A DNA stretch of 64,000 bases from Tolypocladium sp. Sup5 PDA-1 (lineage: Eukaryota > Ascomycota > Sordariomycetes > Hypocreales > Ophiocordycipitaceae), in assembly GCA_000750105.3 (NCBI GenBank), contig JPHH03000015.1:124001-188000 (forward strand). Direction: 5' to 3'. A model generated the notes under the pieces. That model worked only from the letters and a program-made list of their open reading frames with translations, made no database searches and was not told the DNA's origin. The stretch's first letter is position 1. Every line of letters starts with the position of its first letter. The translations under genes and the position numbers were made by a program. Positions 23,928-35,281 of the stretch are shown piece by piece.

Positions 23928-24010
23928 AGCGAATATAGATTAAGCATTAGGGTATCTCAATACAGCACAGCTATACGCTAGGGCTGTATGTATATGTATA
24001 GGTGCGGGTT

Positions 24011-25155
24011 TCAAGCTTGGCGTTTCTTGTATGTGCTGGGGTGGCCGTGCTTCTTGCCGTAGCTCCTGATCTTGCCATGCAGGTCCATCTGGACAAAGAT
24101 CCACACAATCGATACGAGCCAGGCTCCGAGGGTGTCGACGACCCAGTTGTTTCGAAACGAACCGCCCAACATGCCCCATTTCATCAGGCTGCCGAGGTAG
24201 TTGACTGTGACGAAGTAGTCGCCCCTCTCGAGCCCGTGGATCGCAGCCTCGGCGACTTGGTCGGGAGTCTGCTTCGGGTCGGATTCCTCCAGGATCTTGG
24301 TGATTTCCGGCTTGCTGAGATTCTCGCGCTCGAGGCCCGGGGAGAGGATGGTGCCGGGGTAGACGACGTGGACCTTGACGTTTTGGGGGTACAGCATGGC
24401 TTCCTGGGAGATTGTGTCGGCGAGGCCGCGGATCGCCCACTTGGACGGGGCGTAGGGGGCGTAGCCCGGGATGGTGTAGAGGGCGACGACGCTCGTGGTC
24501 ATGATGAGGTGCTTGGGCTCCTTGTCGATGGGGGCATCGGCGGCGAGCCACTCCCTGAGGATGGCGTGGGACATTTCCGCGGTGCCGAAGAAGTTGATGT
24601 TCATCTGCCTGCGCAGGGAGTCCATGTCCATGTCGACGAACAGCTCGGGCACCGAGGTCCCGGCGACGCACCACACGATATCGGGCGTCTTGCAGTTGTT
24701 CCACTGTGTAGCTTCGGCGATGACGGGGGCGGCGTATGATGGCGTGGATACGTCGGCGGAGATGTAATGGAAGCGTTGCGTGCTCGGATTCTTTGCGGCA
24801 GCCTGGGGATGGTTAGCCGACGGTAGAGTACGCGGGATGACGTGTTGCGTACCTTGACGCTCTTGAGAGCTTCTTCGAGCTTGTTGACGCTTCGAGAGAC
24901 AAGGATCACGTTGGCGCCCCTGGCGGCCAGCTTCTGCGCCGCGGAGAGACCCATTCCCTCTGATGCGCCCGTCACGAGAACCGTCTAGGATCGTCAGTCA
25001 GCACTGGCAGACGACGCTGTGGATGGCTCGGGGATCCTTACCTTGCCCTCGACGGGCATCTTGTTGCCGCCAAAGAGCCCCATTTTTGAAGCTATGACGA
25101 TGGCGAGCACAGCAGGTATCAAGATCCAAACCGCCTTGTCGGCGAAGACGTCCAT
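24011..25155 (-). CDS. TSC10: 3-ketodihydrosphingosine reductase
   Basis: Short-chain dehydrogenase of the ER membrane that reduces 3-ketodihydrosphingosine with NADPH, the second step of sphingolipid synthesis. Exons 25155-25042, 24984-24853 and 24802-24011 give 345 residues. An N-terminal membrane anchor (VWILIPAVLAIVIAS) comes first. Next are the Rossmann glycine motif TGASEGMG (residues 43-50), Asn150, Ser186 and the catalytic pair Tyr199/Lys203 in YAPSK. A C-terminal hydrophobic stretch (WLVSIVWIFVQM) and a basic end (KKHGHPSTYKKRQA) match the family. Introns are standard. It diverges from NRDE2 and converges with URB2. Confidence 0.93.
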
Positions 25156-25717
25156 GAAGCAAGACAGAGTCGGTCAACCGATGTTTCTTCGTGGAACGGG
25201 TCTGAGGAGCTGTCGGATGGAAAGGAGGAGGATGCGCCTAGTAGTCGAACAATTCAAGCAGCAATGTGGCAGAGACTCGGTGATGTTAATCGCATCGAGG
25301 GAAAGGCCGTTGATTGGTGTAGGTGCCGGTACTGGTCTCGATTGACAGAGTAAGGCCGTGGTATTGATTCGAAGTTGCACATTCGTGGTTTCCAGCCCAC
25401 CTCGAAGTTCTACAGTACAGTGGAGCGGACCCTGGACTTGAAGCTTGCCACTGTTAGCGCCGACAGCTGTGGACAGTACCTGCAGCAACGCTCACGTGAA
25501 CCTCACAGCTACTCCGTACTCCGTCAAATCACCCAACGTGCCTTCGACTAAGCAACCTTCAACCAAGCGACAAACGGAGAAAAAAAGCCTGCAATAAAAC
25601 CAGGCTTTGGGCTATCAGCTGGGCTTCTGAGATGCGCAGTTTCTACCAACCTGGCAGAGATATCTAAATCGCGGACGGGGAGGGACATAACATGTTCCGC
25701 CGAGGCCTTCACCAGCC
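25156..25717. promoter_or_regulatory. Shared promoter of TSC10 and NRDE2
   Basis: Spacer of 562 bp between divergent starts. It contains the double motif TACTCCGTACTCCGT at 25510-25524. An upstream ATG at 25692, out of frame with NRDE2, could give a short uORF if transcription begins before it. Confidence 0.5.
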
Positions 25718-28700
25718 ATGCCTTCCAGCGACGACGAGAAGAAGCTGATCGTGCCCAAGTTCTCCTCTTTCAAGTCAAAGGAGCCGACTCCAAGCTCCAG
25801 AAGCCAGAGCGAGAGGCCAAATGATGAGGATCGGGACCGCCGCAGTCGTAGCCATCGATCCAGCAATCATCGTGACCATCATTCAAGGCACCGCCGTCGC
25901 GATTCTCATCGGCGAGATGAACCACATCGAAGAGACGAGCGTCGCAGCTCTCAATCTCACGAGGAGAAAAGCCGTCATCGGCAGGAAGCGAAGTCTCTGC
26001 CTGGCAGGAGTTCTGTAGCCTCTGTACCCGGTCTCTTCGTCATTGACACAAAAGGCGACCCTCTTATCAGAAAGTACGGCATCGACCGCTCCAAGATACC
26101 TGCATACTACCGCTACGGCGGTGGCCAGGTCCTGGGTACGGATGGACGGCTGATCATCCATCGCGATGGGCCGAGAGACACGTTCAGCCTTCGCTTTGCT
26201 GGTGAAGGATCGTCGGGGTCTCGCGCGAAAGATGGTCTGCGCTCACGAGGCTGGCAAAGGGGGGCAGCCGTCAGACTGCGAGCAAGGAAAGACGAACCTG
26301 AGGGAGATGGCCCCGGGGACTACTTGTCTTTGGAGAACTCACGGAAACGCAAACGTGGCCAGAGGAACAGCGATTCGTCAGAAGACGACGAGCAGCCATC
26401 CTGGAGGTCCATCGAGGGTAAAGCTAAGCCCGCCAAATACGTGGACAGCGAAACAGAACTCAGCGATGATCAGTCAGAGGAACTTGTCAAGGTGGATCGC
26501 GATAATCCGTTGAAATGGAAATCCATCCAGCTGAACAGGCAGGTGAAAGACCACCCAGATGACATCGACGCCTGGCTGGAGCTGGCTGATCACCAAGACG
26601 CTTTGCTGAGAGCCGGAGAATCGATTGACCAAAGAGCTACCGAAAATGCTGCGCATAGCTTTGCAGAGATCAAGGTGCACATGCTGGAGTCGGCTCTTCC
26701 CCACGCGACACGGCCGGACGACCGATGGAGGGTTTTGGTCTCGTTGATGCGCGAAGGCGTCAAGGTCTGGAGCAGCAAGACTGCTGGTAAGAAATGGCTA
26801 CAAGTTCTCGAGGACGAGCGTCACGACTTTAGCTTGTGGAAGACGCATCTCGATTTTTCCATGTCAAACATGGCCACGGTTCAGTACGACGAGGTGAAGA
26901 AAATGCTGCTCGACCGACTGCAGCAAGCTGTTTCGCGATCAGGCCTTCAGTCGGGAGACGACTTGGCAGAAGCAATTTACGTCTTTCTGCGAGCCACCCG
27001 TTTCGTCCACGATGCCGGTTACAAGGAGCTGGCCGTGGCAGCGTGGCAGGGTCTGTTGGAACTCACCTTCTTCCGACCGAAGCGCGAACAGAGCCAAAAG
27101 GAGGCATTGGTCGCATTCCGGGATTTCTGGGAAAGCGAGGTGCCCAGAATGGGAGAAGCAGATGCTCAAGGTTGGAAACGTTACGTCGAAGGTGGCGGGT
27201 TTGGAGACGCACCCGAGCCGTTGGCGAGCAACAAGATTGAAGATACATCTTCGCCAGACGCGTTCAAGGCATGGAGAGATGCCGAGGCATTCCAAGGACG
27301 ACATGCCAATATGCCAGCGAGAACGCTGGATGAAGGAACAGACGATGATCCTTTCAAAGTGGTCATGTACTCGGACATTGAACCATTGCTGTTCTTCATT
27401 CCCGAACATGCTCTGCCGGACATCACCCAGCAGCTAATCGACTCCTTCCTGATCTTCTGTGGACTCCCACCAGCATTTGGATCCAGCGTTTGGACAGACA
27501 CGGCGTATCACGACCAGTTTTTGGCCGGGAATTCTTCCGGTATAAAACTGCGGCCAGCCTGGGAAGGCAATGAAGGGGCTTCGGAAGAATTGCAGAGAAA
27601 GCCCCCGTCATTTACCAGCAGCAAGGGCTACGCAAGAATTTCTCCCAGCTTGCTCTTCAGCGGTAGCGGCTGGTTCAAGTATCTCGATCTTTTACGACAA
27701 GGGCATTCAATCGACCTTCCTTGGATGGAAACCACGTTGAAGCAGCTCGTCCGCTCGGCAGACATTTCGGGCCTTGCGATGTACTACCTGGCCGTGTGCT
27801 TTGCAGGGGAGCCTGCAACTATCAAAAAGCCAGCGAAGGCTGTCTTGACAAAGTACCCAACCAACACGCAGCTCTACAACGCCTACGCCCTTGCCGAGTT
27901 TGCCAACGGCAACTTCGAGGTTGCAAACAAAGTACTAGCAGCTGCAACAGCGGATCAATCGGTATGTGATGACTGTTGACCCCTGACAGTGAAAGACTGC
28001 CTCTGACAATTGTTTACTAAGCTGGATTCAACCTCGACTGGGTTTCTCTTGTTCCAAACATGGAGTTGGATGGAGCTGGAGAAGGGCGACAAGGATATGG
28101 CAACCAAACGCTTGTGTGCCTCCGTCGAGGAATCCTTGCGCAAACCTCAGATCGGAGACGTGCACATGTCACCTTCGCTCGTTCTCATTGCTCGTCAAGC
28201 CTTTTCATCGAGGGCACAGCAGTGCCTGTACGAAGGAAAACTCGACGACGCCAGCAACTACATCGAATGCCTGGCGCTCCTTTCTTACCTAACGGGTATA
28301 GGGGGCAAGGAGCCTGCATCCGCGTCTCAAGGCAACATCTCCGCTGCCATGGACGTTATCGAATCGATGTCGAATGAACTTCGGTCCCGGGGTTATGGGA
28401 GTGAGGCCGCCCACGAGCGCATTCTCCAATTTGCGTGCAGGGTGTTGTACTGGAATGCCACGAAGGGGTACGGCGGATAGTTTCCCGCTTTTATTCTTCC
28501 TGGTACTAACTACATGGATAGGCCGTTTCGACGAGTATACGTGCGCGAACAGCTAGCTCGCTTTGTGGACCTGTTTCCTCAAAACACGATGTTTTTGTCC
28601 TTGTTCGAATGGGCGGATGCGAGTATCCGGGTTGTCGACGAGACGCGCCAGCTGCTTTACGACAAAGTCCTTGTCAAGGCTCAGGACTCTGTCGGCAGTC

Positions 28701-29071
28701 GTGTGTTTGCCATCCAGCATGAGCTGGCTCGAGGCAACGCTAACAGCACTCAAGCCGCATTTGAACATGCCCTGTCCAGTGACGTTTGCAGGTCAAGCGT
28801 CATGCTGTGGGTGACCTACATCCGGTTCTGCTACTCACAGAAGCAGCTTCGAGCCAAGTCAAAGGACGTCTTCTACCGCGCGCTGAAACACTGCCCGTGG
28901 TCGAAGGAGGTGATGATGGAGGCGTTTGTGACGCTGATGCGCGACGTGAAGTCGGAGCAGCTCAAGTCCGTGTATGCTACCATGGCATCTAAGGGGCTAC
29001 GGATCCATGTGGATATGGATGAGTTTATGGAGAGAAGGCGCAAGGAAAGACACGATGCGGACAAGAAGTGA
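25718..29071 (+). CDS. nrde2: NRDE-2 family nuclear RNA surveillance protein
   Basis: Homologue of NRDE-2/Nrl1, a nuclear protein that works with Mtr4 and splicing factors in RNA surveillance and, in some organisms, small-RNA silencing. Exons 25718-27961, 28022-28467 and 28522-29071 give 1079 residues. Residues 20-95 are an Arg/Ser/His-rich tail of the kind that interacts with RNA-processing factors. The NRDE-2 core follows, with VPGLFVIDTKGDP, IRKYGIDRSKIPAYYRYG and many HAT/TPR-like helical repeats (DDIDAWLELADHQ, WLQVLEDERHDFSLWKTHLD). The end is WVTYIRFCYSQKQLRAKSKD followed by VFYRALKHCPWSKEV. Intron joins restore continuous helices. Confidence 0.92.
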
Positions 29072-30351
29072 GCATCGTCATACGATGCGGATCACTTGGT
29101 GAGAGTGGTACTCGTAGGTGTTAATAGCAACGGCCTAGAATGGCCTGGCTATTAACGTTAACTTAGTAACTAGTAATCTGAGTGGTAGCTCAATCTGCCC
29201 TGACAACCAAGATTCCATCACACAACCATTCGTACTTCGTATTCAACTTGCAAACAGCCCCTTCGATACAAGGACGCTCAGATCTTTCCGAGTGGTGAGC
29301 AATACGGACCAAGAGGCCAAACTGCCTCTTACTAGACGACTTTACACGTGGTGCCAGTATCCACCGCACCCACCGGGCTCACACGCCAACAACGTCGGCG
29401 CCTGTCGACTCTCAAAATCCCCCGATTCATCAACCGCGCTCATAACCTCTCGCACCCCCTCAGCAACGTCACATACCTGCTCGGTGGCTACGATAGCGGA
29501 GCCTACGTCGTGCAATCATCCGTTGACGGCGGTGAAGCCGTGCTTCAACGGTCGCGAACATAAACACTGGGCGAGGCAAATTGCCCAAGCAGCGCCCTTG
29601 GTCGAGAAGGCGCGCGAGCTGGGATGGCCACCTCCGAAATGGGTCCTTCAAGGAGTGAGCCCGAGTGGGTATCCGTATGTTTTACATACATGTCTACGAG
29701 TACGTGCAAGGTGCGCGCAAGGGAAACGGCGTGACGAGGAAGTTGGTTGAGAAGGCTTCGAGAGTTACCAACGTATTGCGTACTGGCGTGAACAATGCAG
29801 ACAATAACTGATGGTTCGCTTTATCCATAACGAGGGACATTGCACGGGGTCTCCGACAGGCAGTGCATGCAGACTCTCACTGATTCAGTGGATCGCGTTG
29901 CTTGTGGACGCTGAAGCACAGCCCCCACCATGGCCAAAGCGGGAATGGTGACGCTACCTATGGAGATCTGGACCGATCCAGTTCAGCTGTTCAAGGAACC
30001 GTGAATGACCATCGCTTCTGTTTCACCGCAGGGGCTACTTGGTGTGTAGAGGACTCTTTCTCAATCATCAACACGCCAGAGACCAGAGCTTGTGTGATCC
30101 AGTCTACTGTAGGGTAGGCGGTTCATTGGGCACCACCCTTTGGGCCTTTCACTGGCCGGCCTTTCGAGTGAGCTGTTTCGAGTCAGGCTCTGGGCGACGA
30201 CTTCCATTGCTCTTTGTGTGTTGGCGCTGGTTTGGAAGGGAGGAGACATCTCTGCGCCTGCCTCTGATAGAGCCGACGCGCGTGCTCGCTTGCAACTTCT
30301 CTGCAACTTCATCTCACCGGATCGTCTGTATCTGCCAACATCTACATCACC
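29072..30351. other. Intergenic region before PLC1
   Basis: No firm gene. One frame from 29292 to 29750 ends with a helical-looking piece (HWARQIAQAAPLVEKARELG) but has no domain and a poor first half. TACTTCGTA lies at 29233-29241. The last part should hold the PLC1 promoter. Confidence 0.45.
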
Positions 30352-32340
30352 ATGGCTGCGGTAGATCAACGACTCGACTCACTACGCCAGGCTGGCGGCG
30401 GTGCCAGCGAGTCCATGCGCTCCATCCAGACGCTCAACGGCAAGGTACTGCCCTACCTGCGGCGCATCTTCGAGTCCCACGCCGGGCCCGACCAGAAATG
30501 GACCGAGACGCAGGCCAAGACGTTCGTCCACAAGGTCCAGGACAACGACGACGCCACCCCAGCGGCGGCCCATCTCCTCGGGCAGCCGGACGTCGACTTC
30601 AACGGCTTCTTGGGGTACATGACCTCCCCGGACAGCGCCATCAGCATCCCGTGGAAGAAGTGCGACCTGTCGTGGCCGCTGGCGAGCTACTACATCAGCT
30701 CGAGCCACAACACGTACCTGACGGGCAACCAGCTGTCGAGCGACAGCACGACCGGGGCTTATACAAATGTCCTGCTGAGAGGCTGCCGCTGCGTCGAGGT
30801 GGACGTCTGGGACGGCGACGAATCGGACGCCGAGAGCACCGCAAGCAGCCTCAGTGGCGATGAAGGAAAAGGCAGCGGCCACGAGAAGCCCAGGGCCAAG
30901 CGGAAGAGCAGGTTTGGCATGCTCAAGAAGAGGCTCCCAGACTCCCTGGCTGCGAAACTCGAAAAGACGAGCCTCGGCAAGAGGATGGAACATAGAGACG
31001 CCGACAAGCACGGCGCCGCGGTAGCTGTAGAGGCAAATACCGGAGAAGCGGCCGAGGTGGCCGGGGAACCGGAGGTCTCTATGGTCGAACCTAGGGTGCT
31101 TCACGGGTATACCCTGACCAGGGAGGTGTCGTTCAGGGACGTGTGCAATGCTATCCGCGAGAGCGCCTTTGCAGTCACCGACCTGCCGCTCATCATCAGC
31201 CTCGAGGTCCACTGCAACCCGCAACAGCAGGCCGTCATGGTCAGCATCATGAAGGAGGCTTGGGAAGGGCTCCTGGCCACAGGGTCGGAAGCCAAGGCCG
31301 GCTCACTGCCCAGCCCCGACGACCTCCGAGGTAAGATCCTCATCAAGGTCAAGTACGTACCGCCCAACGCCGCGCCGGAGGAGTCCGAGAGCGGCGAAGA
31401 CGACCGCGCCGGCGTCGACGCGGCCAAGCAGAAGAAGCCCTCCAAGATCATCCAGGAGCTCAGCCGCCTGGGCATCTACACCCGAGCCGTGTCGTTCAAG
31501 ACGTGGACGCAGCCCGAGGCGTCCATGCCGACGCACATCTTTTCGCTGTCGGAGAACAAGTTTCTCGACCACCACGAGAAGCACGGCGCGGACCTCTTCC
31601 ACCACAATACGCACTACCTGATGCGCGCCTATCCGTCAGGTCTGCGTATTAGCTCGTCGAACCTAAGCCCGCCCGTGTTCTGGGGCTCGGGCACGCAGAT
31701 TGTGGCGCTGAACTGGCAGCAAACGGACGAGGGCATGATGCTCAACGAGGGCATGTTTGCGGGCACCGGCGGCTACGTTCTGAAGCCAGAAGGCTAGTGT
31801 TAACACCTATATACCCCTAAACACCGTCACTCAGCTAACACGGCAGCAAAAGGCTACCGCCCATGCAACAACTCCAACGAGCAAAGCACAACCACCACCC
31901 GCAAGACGCTCTCCCTCGCCGTCACCTTCCTCGCCGCCCAGTCCATCCCCCTCCCGCACCCCGACGCCTCCCCCAAGCGCTTCAACCCCTACGTCAAGAC
32001 GGAGATCCACGCCGACGGCTCCAACCACCTCTCGCTCGTCAACGGCGGCCACGGCCACGAGGGCGAGTACAAGGCCCGCACCCGCACCCACCGCGGCTGC
32101 GACGTAGACTTCGCAGGCGAAAAGGTCTCCTTCGGCGCCATCGCGGGTCTCGTCGAGGAGCTGACGTTTGTGCGCTTCACCGTGCGTGACGACGAGATTG
32201 GGAGGGATGACCTCGCCGCGTGGGCGTGCGTGAGGCTTGATCGCCTGGGGCAGGGATATCGCTTCATACACCTGCTGGACTCGAAGGGGGCGTTGACGGA
32301 TGGCGTGGTTCTGGTCAAGGTTGAGAAGACGCTGGCGTAG
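30352..32340 (+). CDS. PLC1: Phosphoinositide-specific phospholipase C (delta type)
   Basis: Cleaves PIP2 to diacylglycerol and inositol trisphosphate in calcium signalling. Two exons (30352-31792 and 31853-32340) give 642 residues. An EF-hand-like region (about 10-100) comes first. The X half follows with SSHNTYLTGNQLSSDST (catalytic His119) and CRCVEVDVWDGDE. After about 80 charged linker residues, X continues with VTDLPLIISLEVHCNPQQQ. The Y half reads SKIIQELSRLGIYTRAVSFK...SLSENKF...YPSGLRISSSNLSP. A C2 domain (about 500-640, FNPYVKTEIHADG...VRFTVRDDE) closes the protein. To continue into C2, exon 1 must end at GAAG before GC, so the intron appears to be GC-AG. Acceptors 31846 and 31852 are both in frame, and the second gives the family sequence KPEGYRP. 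Confidence 0.93.
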
Positions 32341-32656
32341 GATGCGAGGGGATCGTCTCATGCCCGGGACAGCAGCCATCAGAGCCATCGACTTACACGG
32401 GGCTTCCATGTAAAGCATGTCACGGCGAAAACAAAGACATATTAGCCAGCACAGAGTACAATACCCAAAGTCATTTGTATAACTCAGTGGACAAGTGCGA
32501 TGAGATGAAGCATGCAGAGTGCATCAATTCATGGCCATAGAGGCCGTCGAGCAAATTAAGAAGCGCAACCAGGCCATACTGGCGCGAGCAGACATACTGC
32601 CAGCATCATCGAATCATTGTGTCAAACAAACAAGCGCTATTCCGTTCCACATCCAC

Positions 32657-33557
32657 TTAGTAGTCGTCGTTGCCCCTGTTCCCCCGCTTCTCCTGTCCAC
32701 GCTGCTCCAACTTGCTGCTGCCCAGGATGCCGCCAGCCTTCTCCATGAGCTTGCCCGTGGTGCTGTCGCCACCCTGGTTGCCAGACGAGCCGTAGCTGTC
32801 GCCGCCACCGGTGCGGCCAGAGGAACCGTAGGAGTCGCCTCCGGTGTTGCCAGAAGAGCCATAAGAGTCGCCTCCGGTGTTGCCAGAAGAGCCATAAGAG
32901 TCGCCTCCGGTGTTGCCAGAAGAGCCATAAGAGCCGCCTCCGGTGTTGCCAGAAGAGCCGTACGAATCGCCACCGGTGTTGCCAGAGGAGCCATAAGTGT
33001 CGCTGCCACCGGTGCGGCCAGTGGAGCCAAAGGTGTCACCTCCAGTGCGACCAGAGGAGCCGTAGGAGTCGCTGCCACCAGTGCGGCCAGTGGAGGAGCC
33101 AAAGGTGTCGTCACCTCCGGTGCGGCCAGAGGAGCCGTACGGGTCGCTGCCGCCGGTACGGCCGCTGGATCCGTAGGAGTCGGTTCCTCCAGTGAGACCG
33201 GAGGAGCCTAGACCGGAGCCGTAGGAGTCGCCTCCGGTGTTGCCAGAAGAGCCATAGGAGTCGCCTCCCGTGTTGCCAGAGGAACCGTACGAGTCATTGC
33301 CGCCGGTGCGGCCGGAAGAGCCGAAGCTGTTGTCATCGTTGCGACGGCCAGAGCCCTAAGCCATTGCGTGAGTACTAGCTTGAGATATACCGTGATGGAG
33401 CCGCGACTTACGTAGCTGTCGGTGTTGCCGGTGTTACCGAAGCCGGTCTGCGATGAGAGACGTGTTAGTCAAGCTTGCTCTGGTGTTGCTGGGTAGACGG
33501 GATGGGAGTGAGGGGGCTCACGTTGCTGTTGTCGTTGTCGTTGTCGCGGTAAGACAT
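32657..33557 (-). CDS. DDR48-like Gly/Ser tandem-repeat stress protein
   Basis: Low-complexity protein of 256 residues built from about 16 copies of an 11-12 residue unit, consensus DSYGSSGNTGG. Yeast DDR48 has comparable SYGSSN repeats and is induced by DNA damage and heat; the link here is by composition only. Exons 33557-33522, 33447-33412 and 33355-32657 join in frame, and the first two encode 12 residues each (MSYRDNDNDNSN and TGFGNTGNTDSY). The C-terminus is different: GKLMEKAGGILGSSKLEQRG, then a basic end with NDDY. It resembles the C-termini of small CsbD-like fungal stress proteins. No signal peptide is seen. Other frames across the repeat are also open because of the repeat period. 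Confidence 0.75.
32762..33350. repeat. 33-bp coding minisatellite
   Basis: Tandem units of 33 bp (some 36) inside the DDR48-like gene. On the plus strand the unit contains TCGCCTCCGGTGTTGCCAGA. Four consecutive copies around 32842-32975 are almost identical, while outer copies have diverged in sequence and length. That fits recent slippage or unequal exchange in the middle. Confidence 0.85.
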
Positions 33558-35281
33558 TTTGTTGGTGAGTGAGAGAGTCAAATCAATGAACTTGTGTGAA
33601 GGTGTATGAAGGATGGTTCAACCGGGGATGATCTTGACTTTCACGAGCAATTGGGCAAGGGTGGGAGAGCTTGTCTGTTTAATAGGTGAGCGAGGAGCTC
33701 CTTGTCGAGCCCCGATCTGGAGCTTGAGGGATGCAGGCGTGGGCGGGTGCGTGGGACGCCACCGAGGCCTCTTCGGAATGACGTCCATCGTGAAGCCCGA
33801 AGGGGGGCAGCCTGGTCCAGCTGAAAGCTACTTCCAGCTTCCCCACGGCCACAGCTGTGATCGGTTGTCACCCGCAGGGGTCTGGGCCTGGGACCCATCA
33901 TCGGCACGTCCATCCGCGAACCATTCTCCTCCGCGCCAAAACCGGTTTGTCTGCGCCACCCGCGGCACCAGAACTGTGGTTCTAACTTCTGATGGCTGCT
34001 TGCTCTCGCCCGTCCCGCCACTGCCATCATCCATCGGCATCGCATCATGCAGAGCTGGCGATACAGAAGGAGTCGAGCGCGGTGATGTCAATTGATACGA
34101 TCGGCAGCAGGTTCTGGGAGCGTGTCGTCATCTGGCGCAAGCCGGGGGACTGGACTGACGAACACGTCTGGCGGGGTAACAATGGACCCCTCCTCCACGT
34201 CGACTGGAGCTGCGAGGACGGACTGACCGGACTCGTTCTTGCCGTTGGTGTTGCGCGATGCAGGGTGCCCGGTGCGCCGAGATCGTGGCTGTGAAGCTGG
34301 AATGGACAGCTTCGGGGCCAGGTCAGGTCGGGATGTGGATGTGAGCTTGCTGGCCCGTACTGTAGCTGGTAGCTTGGCTTGCTTGGGTGCATGGGAGCTT
34401 GGACTCTGGAGGCCCCGAAGCCAATGACGAGACCAGACCGTCACCAGCATGTGCTAGTGGCAGATCTCGCGTCGTTGGTAGCTGCGCACGGCACCCTCGT
34501 GCTGATTGGGACGACGTGCATCGAGCACGCCAGTGGCGGCCACGACGCTGCCGCCCACATGGTCCGTCTGTATGTAGTACGTCTTTGGTTGCCGATGCGA
34601 TGGCACAGGTCTCGGGCACGTCGGGAAGAGTTGGAGGACGAGGAGGGGAGGCTGGGCCAAAGGAGGAGACGGGAGATGAGCAGAAGGAGAAGAGGGGTCA
34701 GCCGAACGGACTCGAATCTCCTGCTCTGTTGGTGACATCCACACCAGGACGTACCTTCCAGCAAAGCGAAGGCCTCAAGCGGCAGCCACGACAACGAGGC
34801 GTCCGGTGACGTAAAACTGTTTGATGCAATCCGGCTGATTGCAACTGCTAAAATACAAGTACTAGATGTATTATTAGATGTAAATTCTTAGCTGTCATGC
34901 AGCGGGAGAAAACATCTCATCAAGGTTAGGTACCTACGTACTTCGTAGAGTGGATGAGGTTGACTCCGGGAATATCAGAACAGGATGGATGGGGTGCTTG
35001 TCGCGAGGCAAGGCGTGCTCCCTCATGCACCAGAGCAAGCAAGGCTAGAGCAGATAGCAGTCCGAGTGCATTGAGAGCCCTCCAAGTCTGATCAGAGACA
35101 TGTGACACGACACGAGAGGGTGAACAGTTGCTACCTACGTATTCATGTGTAGGCAAGCCACTGAAGGCGAGCTCTGGCCAAGCTATGACATAGAAATCAT
35201 TGCCTACCTAGACTGCCTACGGCTAGTCGTGCTCACCCTACCGTATAATCACGGCATCTTCCCTTGCCCTGTGTTAAAGCC
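33558..35281. other. Intergenic region between DDR48-like gene and secreted protein gene
   Basis: About 1.7 kb in which I support no gene. Several open frames above 100 codons overlap each other on both strands and show no motif. The first part should be the promoter of the DDR48-like gene. AT-richer sequence from 34800 to 34960 includes TACTTCGTA at 34939-34947. Confidence 0.45.

Noticed and set aside
24002..24739. Plus-strand frame of 245 codons opposite TSC10
   Set aside because: It is the antisense shadow of a well-supported reductase gene.
29292..29750. Plus-strand frame of 152 codons
   Set aside because: No domain, low-complexity first half, no splice logic; one helical patch is not enough.
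32614..33211. Open frames on the plus and minus strands over the repeat gene (Ala/Val/Thr-rich)
   Set aside because: They arise from the 33-bp period; only the frame beginning MSYRDNDND has a proper start, spliced leader and distinct C-terminus.
34690..34760. Minus-strand AGATTCGAGTCCG, tRNA-like
   Set aside because: The stem pair next to the loop is mismatched and the 3' acceptor has no 5' partner upstream.
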